A program made the position numbers and the translations under genes. The notes beneath the pieces were generated by a model. That model ran no database searches and was not told the origin of the DNA. It worked only from the letters and a program-made list of their open reading frames with translations. From Stenotrophomonas sp. BIGb0135 (GTDB taxonomy: Bacteria > Pseudomonadota > Gammaproteobacteria > Xanthomonadales > Xanthomonadaceae): 64,000 nucleotides of DNA. Shown here one piece after another: positions 8,994 to 19,132 of this stretch (position 1 is the stretch's first letter; the number at the start of each line of letters is the position of its first letter). The stretch spans positions 310,001 to 374,000 of the forward strand of contig NZ_JANUDX010000003.1 in assembly GCF_024810105.1 (NCBI RefSeq). Reading direction: 5' to 3'.

Positions 8994-11372
8994 TCAGCGC
9001 AGGATGCGGAACCGCACCTGGGTCCAGGCGCCATCGGCGGCCAGTGCGGTGAGCGTATGCTCGCCCACTTCCTCGAAGTCACGCTGGAACAGGCGCGCGC
9101 CTTCGGTACGCGCGATCCAGCGCCCGTCCAGCAACCAGTCCACGCTGTTGTCATTGCCCAACGCTCGCAGCTGCAGGCGCACGCCGTGTTCGGCATTGGG
9201 CGCGCGCGCCAGCGTGGCGCGGTCGTTGAGGCCATCGATGTGCAGGCTGCCACCGCTCTCGCGGCCATCGTCGCTGCAGTCCGGCGACAGCGCCGGCAAC
9301 TGCGCCGCATGCCGCTGCGCCTGCGGCAGCCAGGGCGACAGCAAGGCGGGCCAGCGCGCGATCTCGCGCGTCTCGATCTCATGCGGGAGGCGGCAATCCG
9401 GCGACAGCCGCAACCCGGTGCGTGCATCCACGTTGAAGCGCTGGCGGCCGGGCTGCCACAGGCGCGCATCGCGCTCGGCAAACGTCGGTGGCACCACGCC
9501 GTCCAGGATGAAGGCATCCAGGCGACGCTGGCATAGCGCGTCTTCGGTGCGTTCGGCGAGCTCACCGGTCGGCCAGCAGATCGTCTCGCGGGTCACGTTC
9601 GCCGGCGTCGCCGCCGCGCTGGCATCGCCGGCCTGGCGTGGCAGGCTGTCCACCACCTCGAACATCAACGGCAACGCGGTCACCGCGCCGTACTGCCCCG
9701 GCAGCGGCGTGCCATCCGGCCGTCCCACCCACACGCCCACCGTGTAGTGACGGGTGCCGCCGATCGCCCACGCGTCGCGGTAGCCGTAGCTGGTGCCGGT
9801 CTTCCAGGCCACGCGCGGGCGCCCGGTCACATCGAAGGTGCCGCTGCCGTAGCCGGGGCGCGGATTGGATTCGAGCACCTCGCGGGTAATCCAGGCCGCA
9901 CCCGGCGACATCAGCCGGCGTTCGATCACCGGATCGGCCGCGGTGTAGCGCACGCGCCCGGCGATGCCGTTGCGGTTGAAAGCGGCAAATGCGCCGACCA
10001 GGTCCTCCAGCCGCGCGCCGGTGCCGCCCAGGATCAGCGACAGGTTGGGCGCACTGCCGTGCGGGAACCGCAGGTTGATGCCGGCATGCGACAGCCGCGC
10101 GGCAAAGCGTGCCGAGCCGACCCGGTCCAGCAGGTCCACCGCCGGCACGTTGAGCGACAGCCGCAACGCGGTGGCCGAACTCACCGGGCCGTTGAACGCC
10201 GCATCGAAATTGCCCGGGCGGTAGCCCCCGAAGGCCTGTGGGGCGTCCACCATCAGGCTTTCCGAATGGATCAGCCCGTCGTCCAGGGCCATCCCGTACA
10301 GGAACGGCTTGAGCGTGGAGCCTGGCGATCGCCAGGCCTGCACCATGTCCACGTGGCCCAGCCGCTGCTTGTCGCCGAAGGCCACCGAGCCCACGTAGGC
10401 GCGCGCTTCCAGGGTGCGGTTGTCCACCACCAGCAGCGCGGCGGAGGTGCGCTCGGGCAACTGCGAGAAATACGAGGACACCCGCTCTTCCAGGGTGCGC
10501 TGCAGGTCGATGTCCAGGGTGCTTTCGATCCGCGCCGCGCGTGGCTGTGCCGTGCGCAGGCGCTGGGCCAGCAGGGCGGCATGCAGCGGGGGCTGCAACG
10601 CGCGGGTGACCACGGGTTCGATGCGCGCGTCATCCACGTCTTCGCGCGTCCACACGCCCAGGGACACCATCCGTTCCAGCACCTTGTCGCGGGCGCGCTG
10701 CGCCGCTTCGGGGTGGCGATCCGGACGCAGCCGGCTGGGCGCCTGTGGCAGCACCGCCAGCAGCGCGGCTTCGGCCTGGGACAGGCGTGCGGCCGGCTTG
10801 CCGAGGTAGGCCCAGCTCGCCGCCTCCACGCCTTCGATGGTACCGCCGTACGGCGCGCGCTCCAGGTACAGCGCCAGGATCTGCGCCTTGCTCAGGTGCA
10901 CTTCCAGCTGCACCGCGCGCAGCATCTGCTTGGCCTTGCCCCACGGCGTGCGCGAATGCGGGTCCAGGATGCGTGCCACCTGCATGGTCAGGGTCGACCC
11001 GCCGGACACGATCCGGCCCTGCAGCAGCCATTGCTTGCCGGCGCGCAGCATGCCCCAGGGATTGATGCCCGGGTGCCGCCAGAACCAGCGGTCTTCATAG
11101 TTGAGCAAGGCCTGCAGGTACAGCGGGGAGACGCTGTCGGCCGCTGCCGGATAGCGCCAGACGCCGTCGCCGTCGGCGAACGCGCGCAGCGGCGTGCCGT
11201 CGCGCGCCACCACCAGCGTGCTGGTGTCGCGCGCCTTGGGCAGCGGCGGCGGGAACGCCAGGTCCAGCACCAGCAGCAGGGCCAGCAGTACGGCGGTGCC
11301 CCACCGCAGCGCAGGCAACAGCCAGCGCCGCGCAGGACCGGTGAAGCGCGGGGAAAGGAAAGACTTCATCAC
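8994..11372 (-). CDS. pbpC: Penicillin-binding protein 1C
   Basis: This 792-residue class A PBP has an N-terminal membrane anchor (about residues 22-42), then a glycosyltransferase-51 domain with EDRWFWRHPG and GGSTLTMQVAR. The transpeptidase domain follows, with SPGSTLKP (catalytic Ser in SxxK), SLN (SxN) and WKTGTSYGYRDAW (KTG). A C-terminal BiPBP_C domain comes last. It would polymerise and possibly crosslink peptidoglycan in the periplasm. It lies 52 nt downstream of the alpha-2-macroglobulin gene, the widespread yfhM-pbpC pair thought to couple defence against proteases with wall repair. Start ATG 11372 or the adjacent ATG 11369. Confidence 0.97.
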   Translation of the reverse strand: MMKSFLSPRFTGPARRWLLPALRWGTAVLLALLLVLDLAFPPPLPKARDTSTLVVARDGTPLRAFADGDGVWRYPAAADSVSPLYLQALLNYEDRWFWRHPGINPWGMLRAGKQWLLQGRIVSGGSTLTMQVARILDPHSRTPWGKAKQMLRAVQLEVHLSKAQILALYLERAPYGGTIEGVEAASWAYLGKPAARLSQAEAALLAVLPQAPSRLRPDRHPEAAQRARDKVLERMVSLGVWTREDVDDARIEPVVTRALQPPLHAALLAQRLRTAQPRAARIESTLDIDLQRTLEERVSSYFSQLPERTSAALLVVDNRTLEARAYVGSVAFGDKQRLGHVDMVQAWRSPGSTLKPFLYGMALDDGLIHSESLMVDAPQAFGGYRPGNFDAAFNGPVSSATALRLSLNVPAVDLLDRVGSARFAARLSHAGINLRFPHGSAPNLSLILGGTGARLEDLVGAFAAFNRNGIAGRVRYTAADPVIERRLMSPGAAWITREVLESNPRPGYGSGTFDVTGRPRVAWKTGTSYGYRDAWAIGGTRHYTVGVWVGRPDGTPLPGQYGAVTALPLMFEVVDSLPRQAGDASAAATPANVTRETICWPTGELAERTEDALCQRRLDAFILDGVVPPTFAERDARLWQPGRQRFNVDARTGLRLSPDCRLPHEIETREIARWPALLSPWLPQAQRHAAQLPALSPDCSDDGRESGGSLHIDGLNDRATLARAPNAEHGVRLQLRALGNDNSVDWLLDGRWIARTEGARLFQRDFEEVGEHTLTALAADGAWTQVRFRILR

Positions 11373-11424
11373 ATCGACGCCGGCAACGTGCGGGCCATCG
11401 CCGGAGCGACGGCCCGCGCCCGGC

Positions 11425-14400
11425 TCAGGGCTGGACCACGGTCAGCGTGGTCGGGTTGCTGCGCCCCACCCCGCGCAGGTCGGGGCGGTACATGTCCTCC
11501 ACCAGCGGCGGCGGCACGGTATAGGTGCCCGGGGTGACCGCGCGCACCAGGTAGAACACCTTGGCGGTGCTGCCCTTGGACAGCTTCAGCGCGGCCACGT
11601 AGCGGTCGTCGCGGAACTCCTCGTGGCGCAGCGTGGCCGCATCGCCGCGGTCGTTGACGTTGAGTCCGTCCACCACCACGTCGGCCCACTGTTTGGCATC
11701 GCCGAGGTTGAAGTTCTCGATCTCCAGGCCCGCCGGCAGCAGGTCGGTGAGCAGCGCATCGGGCATGTCCAGGTTGGGGGTGATGCTGACCCGCACGATG
11801 AGCGCCTCGCCTTCCTTGAGCGCGCGCGGCGTCCACGGCTTGCCGTCGGTGGTGTACCAGGTGCGTTCCACGCCCAGGTGGCGGTTGTCCGGCTCCGGCG
11901 CGGTGCGCGGGATGCCGGCCACTTCCAGGCTGGCGAACATCGGCGGCTCGCCCTGCGGGCTGAAACGCACGCCCTTGGCCAGCGCGGCGTAGTCGAAGCT
12001 GCGCCCGAACATGCGGCGCGCGGCAATCGCCTCCACCTCGCCGCCCACCGCCAGCTCGCCGGACACCAGCTTCTTCTGGTTGGCCGCCAGCGCCTTGCCC
12101 AGGCGCGCGATGGCGACCTGTTCCTGGGTGCTCAGCCACATCCAGCCACTGTTGCGGCGCGCGTCCAGTGCCCGTCCCAGGTCGACCGCGCGTGCGTCAT
12201 AGGCCGGCTTGGACAACTTGCGCTCGTGCAGTAGCGCGATCATCAACGCATCGTCGCGCACCGCGCTGCCGTAGTCACCGAAGTACTGCGGACGCTCGCT
12301 GCTCGGCTTGGCGAAGCCGGCGGCAATGGCGGCATCGCCACGCTTGTGATCGCCCTGCAGCGACAACGCGATGCCCAGGTGGACCAGCGGCAGGCCGGTC
12401 AGCGCCTTGCCACGCTCGTTGTCGTACAGCGCGCGCAGCGTGCCCAGCGGGGCACGGTTGACCCGGGCCAGCACGTAACCGGAATACGCCTGGTTGGCGA
12501 ACTTCAGGTTCTCGCGGCGGTCCTCGCCGTAGAACTGGTTGCCGCCGGACAACAGGTCTTCGCTCAGGCGGTTCAATGCCTTCTGCAGCACCCCATCGGG
12601 TACCGCGAAGCCGGCGTCCTTGGCATCGAGCAGGAACTCGGCGATGTACGGGGTCAGCCACGGATTGACGTAGCCGTCGTCGCCCCACATCGAGAAGTTG
12701 CCGTTGGCCACCTGCATCGAGGCCAAGCGGCCGAACGCGCCTTCCATGCGTTCGCGGCGGCTCTTGGCATCCAGGCCGTCGGCACCGAGCATGGCCGAGG
12801 TCGCCTCGTCCAGCATCAGCGCGGCATACCCCTTGCTGGTGGTCTGCTCGGCGCAGCCGTAGGGGTATTTCAACGCGCCATTGAGCGCGCTGGCAAACGG
12901 GATCGGCGGCAACGCGCTGACCAGCATCCGCGCGGTCACCGAGTCGTCCATCAGGCCATCGGCTAGGCCGGTGCCCATCTCCACGGCCGCCAGCGGGTCC
13001 AGCGTACGGGTCTGCGCACGCAGTACCTGCGGCCAGGCCGCGCGCACCGGCAGGTCATAGCGGCGGTCCACCTTGAAGCCGTTGCCGTCCACCCGCACCC
13101 GCACCTTGGCCACGGTGTAGCCCTCGCGCGCGCTCAGCGGGAAGCTCAGCGTGCTCTTGGCGTCGGCCTTGAGCTGCAGGGTGCGGCTGGGTTCGCCCAG
13201 GGTGAGCGGGCCGATGCCATCGACCTGCACCTTGAACTCGCCCGGCTTGCCGGTGAAGTTCTGCACATCCAGGGTGACCGTGCTGCGGTCGCCCGGGGCC
13301 AGGACCCGCGGCATGCTGGCTTCGGCCAGGATCGGCGCGCGCACCACGGTCTCCATGTCGCGCTTGCCGTACTGGTCATCGGAGTAGACCACCGCGGAGA
13401 CGCGCAGGGTGCCGTTGAAATCGGGCACCTTCAGCGCGATCCGGGCGATGCCCTTGGCATCGAGCTTCACCGGGCCGGAGAACAGGTCCACGGTCTGCAC
13501 CCGCGCAGTCGGTCGCTTGGCCTGCGGCATCGCCGCCAGCGCCATGTCGCCACCGAACTTGAGCTTGCCGCTGCTGCCGTCGAAGCTCTCGATCACCCGG
13601 CTGTAGATGTCATAGGCATCCACGCCCAGGCGCCGCTGCGCGAAGAAGTGGCCGGCCGCATCGGGCACCGGGAAGCGGGTGATGTTGAGGATGCCCACGT
13701 CCACCGCCGAGACGGTCACGTGCGCGACCTTGCCCGCCAGCTGCGGTGCGCTCACCGCCACCGGCAGGGTCTGCTCGGGGCGCATCTGCTTGGGCACCGA
13801 CAGGCCCACCGCGACCTGGCGCGCCTTGCGATCCATCGGCACGTGCACCACGCCGACCGCGCGGGCCGGGGTGATCTTGCTGGGCGCGCTGCCGCCACGG
13901 AACACCAGCGCGGTGATGTAGACGTCGTGGCGTTCCCACTCGGCACTGACCGGGATGTCGAAGGTGCTGCCCGGCTTGGCGTCGATCTCCTGCACGTACA
14001 GCATCTTGTCGCTTTCCACCATCAGGATGCCCTTGCCGGCGTGCGGCGGGGTGACGGTGACGCGCACGGTGTCGCCGGCCTTGTAGCCGGTCTTGTCCAG
14101 GCCCAGCTTGATCTTGTCCGGGCGGGCATCCAGGCCACGGTTGTCGTCGTTCCAGCTCCAGCCGGCGCGGAACGGATAGCGGCTGGTCAGCCCGGTGCCC
14201 GGATCGAACACGTCCAGGCGGTACTCGCCCCACTCCACCGGGACATCGATGGCCACCGCCGCACTGCCGGCATCGACGGTGCGGGTCTCCTTGTTCTCGA
14301 AGCGCCGGGTGAAGTCGTAGTCCCAGCGGTTGTCGTTGAAGGTCCAGTGGTAGTCGCGCAGCTCGCGCACCAGGGTGACCTTCAGGCCCTTGGCCGGCTG

Positions 14401-16344
14401 CGGCTTGCCGCCCGCGTCCACGCGCATCAGCTCGAAGCGGGCGTTGCCGTTGGCATCGGCGCCGTCGTCGGGATTGAACAGCGGGCGCACGCCCACCAGC
14501 ACCGGCGCCGGCCACATCACCCGCTTGAGGGTGCGGGTGACGGTGCGGCCGCCGGTTTCGTACACGCTGCCGGACAGCACCACCGCGATCGGCGCGGTCG
14601 GCTTGACCTCGTCGGGCAGGGCCACGTCCTGGCGCAGCTTGCCGTCGGCGGGGAATTCGGTGTCGATGATGTCGCGCGCTTCACGCGGCAGCTCGGTGGT
14701 CGGGTCGCCGAAGAAGTAGCCCGGCAGCGATTCCACCGGGGACTGCTCGGCGGCCACGGCCAGGCGCGCGGTGAAGCGGTTGCCGTCGGCCGGCGCGCCA
14801 TACAGGTAGGCCGCATCGGCGATCAGCTTGAGCGGCTCGCCGGGCTTGAGGGTCTTCTGCGCGCTGTCCAGGTCCAGCTTCATGCGCTCGGGCAGGAACT
14901 CCTCGATGCGCAGGGTCATGCCCTGGATGGCGTCCTTGCTGGCCGGATTGGTGCGGAATTCCACCTGCCAGCGCCCGGTCGGCGCCTCGGCCGGGATCAG
15001 CTGCTCGAAACTCAGGTAGCCCTGCTCGCCCGGCTGCAGGCGGGTCTCGCGGAAGGTCTTGCCATCGGGCTGCTTCAGGCGCAGGAACACCGGCTGCGGT
15101 TTGGTCGGCTTGCCATCGTTGTCGCGCAGCAGCGCGGAGATGCGCACGGTTTCACCGGGGCGATACAGGTCGCGCCCGGACCAGGCGAACACGTCGAACC
15201 AGGCATTGTCGCGACCGGCCACCGCGAACTCGCTCAGGTCCAGCGCGGGCTGGTTGAACGGCAGCATCGAGGTGTCCGCGCCGCTGCTGGCGATCAGCAC
15301 GTGGCTGGCGTCCAGGGTGTAATTGAGCAGCGCGTTGCCATTGCCATCGGTGTTGCCCTTGAGCACCACCTCGCCCTTGCCATCGAGGATGCGCAGCTCG
15401 ATCTTCTTCAGCGCCGCGCCACTCTGCAGCGAGGCGGTGTGCACGAACAGCTTGTCCTTGTAGGCGCGGGTGTGCAGGCCGATGTCGCTGACGGTGAAGA
15501 AGGCGGTGTCGAACTCGCTGTCGAACGAGCCGCTGCGCTTCATCACCGCGAAGTACAGGCCCGGCTCCTGCAGCTCCTTGATGTCCTGGGTGGGCAGGTA
15601 GGTCAGGACGCGCTCGTTCTGCTTGCCACCCAGCACGAAACGATTGACGTACACCGGCTCGGCCAGCTGCGACATCGGGGTCTTGTCGCCGTACTCGCTG
15701 TCCAGTTCCCAGCTGCCACGGCGCCCGCCGCGCTGGTATTGGCTGAAGAAGCGCGGCAGTTCCTTCTCGCGCACGCGCAGGAACTCCACGTCCACTTCCT
15801 GCACGTTCACCGACACCACCGGCAGGCCGCGGCTGTCCTTAGCCGGCAGCACGCTACCCTGCGAGGCGAAGCCGGCGACCGGCTTGAGCTCGCCGCTGAA
15901 CACCTTCTGGCGCAATTCCTTGCCGATCCGGCTACCGTCGGCGGCGAGCAGGTCGGGCGAGACGATCAGGTTGTACTCCTTGGCCGCCTCCACGAACGGG
16001 TAGCGCAGGGTCAGGCCGTCATCGGAGAGCGTCCAGCTGCTGTCCTCGGTGCCCACCTTTTCGGCGAAGCGGACCAGTTTGTCGAAGTCCTGGGTCCCCA
16101 CCAGCGGCCGCGAGAATTCCAGCGCCAGCGAGACGCCGTCGCCCTTCTGGTCGGGATAGGCCCGCACCAGGGTGAACCCGCTCACCTTCTCGGCCTTGGC
16201 CGCGATCGGCGCACCGGAGGGTGTGGGCAACTGCCCGCTCTCGTTGCGCTTGCAGCCGCCGATGCCGACGGCCAGGCCGGCGGCCAGCGCCAGCCCCACG
16301 ATTCCCTTCCAGCCCCACTGCCCGACCCGACTGCGGATAGCCAT
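11425..16344 (-). CDS. yfhM: Alpha-2-macroglobulin family lipoprotein
   Basis: This 1639-residue protein compares with 1653 in E. coli YfhM. It begins with a signal peptide ending in GLAVGIGGC, a lipobox with the lipidated Cys near residue 28. MG domains follow, and a thioester site CAEQ lies near residue 1163 (KYPYGCAEQTTSKGYAAL), preceding the alpha/alpha toroid domain. It is predicted to be a periplasmic lipoprotein that traps proteases attacking the cell, as proposed for bacterial macroglobulins. The start is ATG 16344 with AGGAG upstream; longer frames run into the SMAG array and are not credible. It forms an operon with pbpC. Confidence 0.96.
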   Translation of the reverse strand: MAIRSRVGQWGWKGIVGLALAAGLAVGIGGCKRNESGQLPTPSGAPIAAKAEKVSGFTLVRAYPDQKGDGVSLALEFSRPLVGTQDFDKLVRFAEKVGTEDSSWTLSDDGLTLRYPFVEAAKEYNLIVSPDLLAADGSRIGKELRQKVFSGELKPVAGFASQGSVLPAKDSRGLPVVSVNVQEVDVEFLRVREKELPRFFSQYQRGGRRGSWELDSEYGDKTPMSQLAEPVYVNRFVLGGKQNERVLTYLPTQDIKELQEPGLYFAVMKRSGSFDSEFDTAFFTVSDIGLHTRAYKDKLFVHTASLQSGAALKKIELRILDGKGEVVLKGNTDGNGNALLNYTLDASHVLIASSGADTSMLPFNQPALDLSEFAVAGRDNAWFDVFAWSGRDLYRPGETVRISALLRDNDGKPTKPQPVFLRLKQPDGKTFRETRLQPGEQGYLSFEQLIPAEAPTGRWQVEFRTNPASKDAIQGMTLRIEEFLPERMKLDLDSAQKTLKPGEPLKLIADAAYLYGAPADGNRFTARLAVAAEQSPVESLPGYFFGDPTTELPREARDIIDTEFPADGKLRQDVALPDEVKPTAPIAVVLSGSVYETGGRTVTRTLKRVMWPAPVLVGVRPLFNPDDGADANGNARFELMRVDAGGKPQPAKGLKVTLVRELRDYHWTFNDNRWDYDFTRRFENKETRTVDAGSAAVAIDVPVEWGEYRLDVFDPGTGLTSRYPFRAGWSWNDDNRGLDARPDKIKLGLDKTGYKAGDTVRVTVTPPHAGKGILMVESDKMLYVQEIDAKPGSTFDIPVSAEWERHDVYITALVFRGGSAPSKITPARAVGVVHVPMDRKARQVAVGLSVPKQMRPEQTLPVAVSAPQLAGKVAHVTVSAVDVGILNITRFPVPDAAGHFFAQRRLGVDAYDIYSRVIESFDGSSGKLKFGGDMALAAMPQAKRPTARVQTVDLFSGPVKLDAKGIARIALKVPDFNGTLRVSAVVYSDDQYGKRDMETVVRAPILAEASMPRVLAPGDRSTVTLDVQNFTGKPGEFKVQVDGIGPLTLGEPSRTLQLKADAKSTLSFPLSAREGYTVAKVRVRVDGNGFKVDRRYDLPVRAAWPQVLRAQTRTLDPLAAVEMGTGLADGLMDDSVTARMLVSALPPIPFASALNGALKYPYGCAEQTTSKGYAALMLDEATSAMLGADGLDAKSRRERMEGAFGRLASMQVANGNFSMWGDDGYVNPWLTPYIAEFLLDAKDAGFAVPDGVLQKALNRLSEDLLSGGNQFYGEDRRENLKFANQAYSGYVLARVNRAPLGTLRALYDNERGKALTGLPLVHLGIALSLQGDHKRGDAAIAAGFAKPSSERPQYFGDYGSAVRDDALMIALLHERKLSKPAYDARAVDLGRALDARRNSGWMWLSTQEQVAIARLGKALAANQKKLVSGELAVGGEVEAIAARRMFGRSFDYAALAKGVRFSPQGEPPMFASLEVAGIPRTAPEPDNRHLGVERTWYTTDGKPWTPRALKEGEALIVRVSITPNLDMPDALLTDLLPAGLEIENFNLGDAKQWADVVVDGLNVNDRGDAATLRHEEFRDDRYVAALKLSKGSTAKVFYLVRAVTPGTYTVPPPLVEDMYRPDLRGVGRSNPTTLTVVQP

Positions 16345-16424
16345 GATGTCGCTCCTTGAACAAGGCGGCCAGTATAAGGGCCGGGCCGGCCCGAACGGCG
16401 CCGTCGCCCGGGGAACCGGACGCG

Positions 16425-17500
16425 CACCGGTAGTGCCGAGCCATGCTCGGCAGCCGCGCCCCAGCGCGGCAAACCGCCCGAAGCCTTTCCCCAGCCGACC
16501 GACGCGGCTTCGCCGAGGCTGAAACGCGGGCACACGTCGGATGGCCGGCGTACGCGAACTCGGCCGGCAAGAGCAGCCGAGCATGGCTCGGCTCTACCCG
16601 GGTACCTTCCGCGACAAGCAGCCGAGCGGTGCCGTCACCCGGGCACCCCGACGCGCACCGGTAGTGCCGAGCCATGCTCGGCAACCGCGCGCCAGCGCGG
16701 CAAACCGCCCGAAGCCTTGCCCCGGCCGACGGGCGCGGGTTCACCGAGGTTGAAATGCGGGCAGCTTGATGTCCGGCGTATGCCAAGTCCGCAGGCAAGA
16801 GCAGCCGAGCATGGCTCGGCTCTACCCGGGTGCCTGCCCGCGTCCAGGAACCGAGCGGCGCCGTCGCCCGGGCACCCCGACGCGCACCGGTAGTGCCGAG
16901 CCATGCTCGGCACCCGCGCGCCAGCGCGGCAAACCCGCCCGAAACCTTTCCCCAGCCGACCGACGCGGCTTCGCCGAGGCTGAAACGCGGGCACACGTCG
17001 GATGGCCGGCGTACGCGAACTCGGCCGGCAAGAGCAGCCGAGCATGGCTCGGCTCTACCCGAGTGCCTGCCCGCGTCCAGGAACCGAGCGGTGCCGTCAC
17101 CCGGGCACCCCGACGCGCACCGGTAGTGCCGAGCCATGCTCGGCAACCGCGCGCCAGCGCGGGAAACCCGCCGGAAGCCTTTCCCCACCCAACCGATGCG
17201 GCTTCGCCGAGGTTGAAACGCGGGCACACGTCGGATGGCCGGCGTACGCGAACTCGGCCGGCAAGAGCAGCCGAGCATGGCTCGGCTCTACCCGGGTGCC
17301 TGCCCGCGTCCAGGAACCGAGCGGTGCCGTCGCCCGGGCGCCCGACGCGCACCGGTAGTGCCGAGCCATGCTCGGCACCCGCGCGCCAGCGCGGCAAATC
17401 GCCCGAAGCCTTTCCCCGGCCGACCGGTGCGGCTTCGCCGAGGTTGAAACGCGGGCAGGCGCTGGATGTCCGGCGTACGCGAACTCGGCCGGCAAAAGCA
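16425..17500. repeat. SMAG array with about 231-bp higher-order unit, five copies
   Basis: Forward GTAG-ended palindromes (core GCCGAGCCATGCTCGGC) occur at 16430, 16661, 16890, 17123 and 17355, with periods of 231, 229, 233 and 232 bp. Each unit also has one inverted SMAG (core GCCGAGCATGGCTCGGC, ending TCTAC) about 146 bp after the forward one. The spacers are conserved too, with GCGCGCCAGCGCGGCAAA just after the forward element. The block fills the space upstream of the alpha-2-macroglobulin gene. Open frames through it on both strands reflect the repeat, not genes. Confidence 0.9.
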
Positions 17501-17660
17501 GCCGAGCATGGCTCGGCTCTACCCGGTCCCTGCCCCGCGACGAGCAGCCGAGCATGGCTCGGCTCTACCCGGTGCCTGCCCCGCGACGAGCAGCCGAGCA
17601 TGGCTCGGCTCTACCCGGTCCCTGCCTCGCAACGGGCAGCCGGGCATGGCTCGGCGCTAC
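17498..17660. repeat. SMAG array with exact 46-bp period, four copies
   Basis: Inverted-orientation SMAG palindromes begin at 17498, 17544, 17590 and 17636, exactly 46 bp apart. They continue directly from the 231-bp array but with a much shorter spacer. The last copy ends at 17660; its terminal CTAC (GTAG on the minus strand) contains the prpD stop codon. Confidence 0.9.
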
Positions 17661-19114
17661 CCGGCTACGTACAACTCCACATAGTCGTGCACCGGCATCG
17701 CCTCCAGCACCACCGGGTCGAGCGAGGCATCGAGGATGCGTCGCTGCTGCCGGGTCGGGAAGGTGGCGGCCAGGTGGGCGCGGAACTTGTCCTCCAGCAG
17801 CGGGATGCCTTCGGCGCGGCGGCGGGCGTGGCCCAGCGGGTACTCGACGGCGGCGTCGAGGTGGCTGCCGTCGGCGAACACCACCTCCAGCGCGTTGGCG
17901 ATGCTGCGCTTGTCGGGGTCCAGGTAGTCGGCGGTGTAGCGCGGCTCCTCCACGCAGGTGATCTTCGCGCGCAGCGGATCGATGCGCGGGTCGGCGGCGA
18001 CATCGTCCTCGTAGTCCTCGGCGACCAACCGGCCGAAGATCAGCGCGATGGCCACCATGTACTGCACGCAATGGTCGCGATCGGCCGGGTTATGCAGCGG
18101 GCCGGGCTTGTCGATGATGCGCAGGCAGGCCTGCTGGGTGCGCAGGGTGATGTGGGCGATGTCCTCGCAGCGCCGGCCCGCCGCGCGCATGCGCGCGTGC
18201 AGCTGCATGGCCGCTTCCACTGCGGTCTGCCCATGGAACTCGGCCGGATGACTGATCTTGAACAGCACGTTCTCCATCACGTAGCTGCCATAGGGGCGCT
18301 GGAAGCGGAACGGCTGGCCGCCGAAGGAGACGTCGTAAAAGCCCCAGGTGGGCGCGGTGAGCGCGCTGGGGTACCCCATCTCGCCGGCTGCGGCCATCAA
18401 CGACAGCCGCACCGCGCGGCTGGTCGCATCCCCGGCCGCCCAGCTCTTGCGCGAGCCGGTGTTGGGCGCGTGGCGGTAGGTGCGCAGCGACTGGCCGTCA
18501 ACCCAGGCCAGCGAGACCGCGTTGAGCATGCGTTCGCGGTCCAGGCCCAGCAGATGCGCCACCACGGCGGTGGAGGCAACCTTGACCAGCACCACGTGAT
18601 CCAGCCCGACCCGGTTGAAGGCGTTCTCCAGCGCCAGGCAGCCCTGGATCTCATGCGCCTTGACCATCGCGGCCAGCACGTCACGCATGGTCAGCGGCGG
18701 TCGCCGCAATGCCTCGGCGTTACGGCTGAGCCAGTCGGCGGTGGCCAGGATGCCGCCCAGGTTGTCGGACGGATGGCCCCATTCGGCGGCCAGCCAGGTG
18801 TCGTTGAAATCCAGCCAGCGCACCATCGCGCCGATGTTGAAGGCGCCCTGCACCGGGTCCAGCTCGAAGCGGGTTCCCGGCACGCGCGCGCCGTTGACCA
18901 CGCGCATCCCGGGCACCAGCGGTCCGAGCAGTTTGCTGCAGGCCGGGAACGCGAGCGCGGCCAGGCCACAGCCCAGCGAATCGATCAGGCAGTGGCGCGC
19001 GGTGGTGTAGGCCAGCGGCGACTCCACCCGGTAGTCGCGCACGTAGTCGACGATGTCGGTCATGACCGCATCCCACGGCGGCCGTTGGTTCGCGTTGCGG
19101 TCGTGACCGGACAT
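17657..19114 (-). CDS. prpD: 2-methylcitrate dehydratase PrpD
   Basis: This 485-residue MmgE/PrpD-family protein dehydrates 2-methylcitrate in the methylcitrate cycle for propionyl-CoA breakdown. Recognisable stretches are IVDYVRDYRVESPLAYTTAR near the start, WLDFNDTWLAAEWGHPSDNLG around residue 100 and YRHAPNTGSRKSWAAGDATSR around 215. It is the last gene of prpB-prpC-acnD-prpF-prpD, 18 nt after prpF, with AGGAG before its ATG. Where acnD and prpF are present, AcnD is considered the main dehydratase and PrpD may be partly redundant. The TAG stop codon belongs to a SMAG element. Confidence 0.96.
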   Translation of the reverse strand: MSGHDRNANQRPPWDAVMTDIVDYVRDYRVESPLAYTTARHCLIDSLGCGLAALAFPACSKLLGPLVPGMRVVNGARVPGTRFELDPVQGAFNIGAMVRWLDFNDTWLAAEWGHPSDNLGGILATADWLSRNAEALRRPPLTMRDVLAAMVKAHEIQGCLALENAFNRVGLDHVVLVKVASTAVVAHLLGLDRERMLNAVSLAWVDGQSLRTYRHAPNTGSRKSWAAGDATSRAVRLSLMAAAGEMGYPSALTAPTWGFYDVSFGGQPFRFQRPYGSYVMENVLFKISHPAEFHGQTAVEAAMQLHARMRAAGRRCEDIAHITLRTQQACLRIIDKPGPLHNPADRDHCVQYMVAIALIFGRLVAEDYEDDVAADPRIDPLRAKITCVEEPRYTADYLDPDKRSIANALEVVFADGSHLDAAVEYPLGHARRRAEGIPLLEDKFRAHLAATFPTRQQRRILDASLDPVVLEAMPVHDYVELYVAG

Positions 19115-19132
19115 CGTGATCTCCTGTTGAAG

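Noticed and set aside
9747-11537. Long open frame opposite pbpC, and similar long antisense frames opposite most genes
   Set aside because: High GC content makes antisense frames long. Their translations are rich in Arg, Ala, Gly and His with no domain, and each lies across a well-supported gene.
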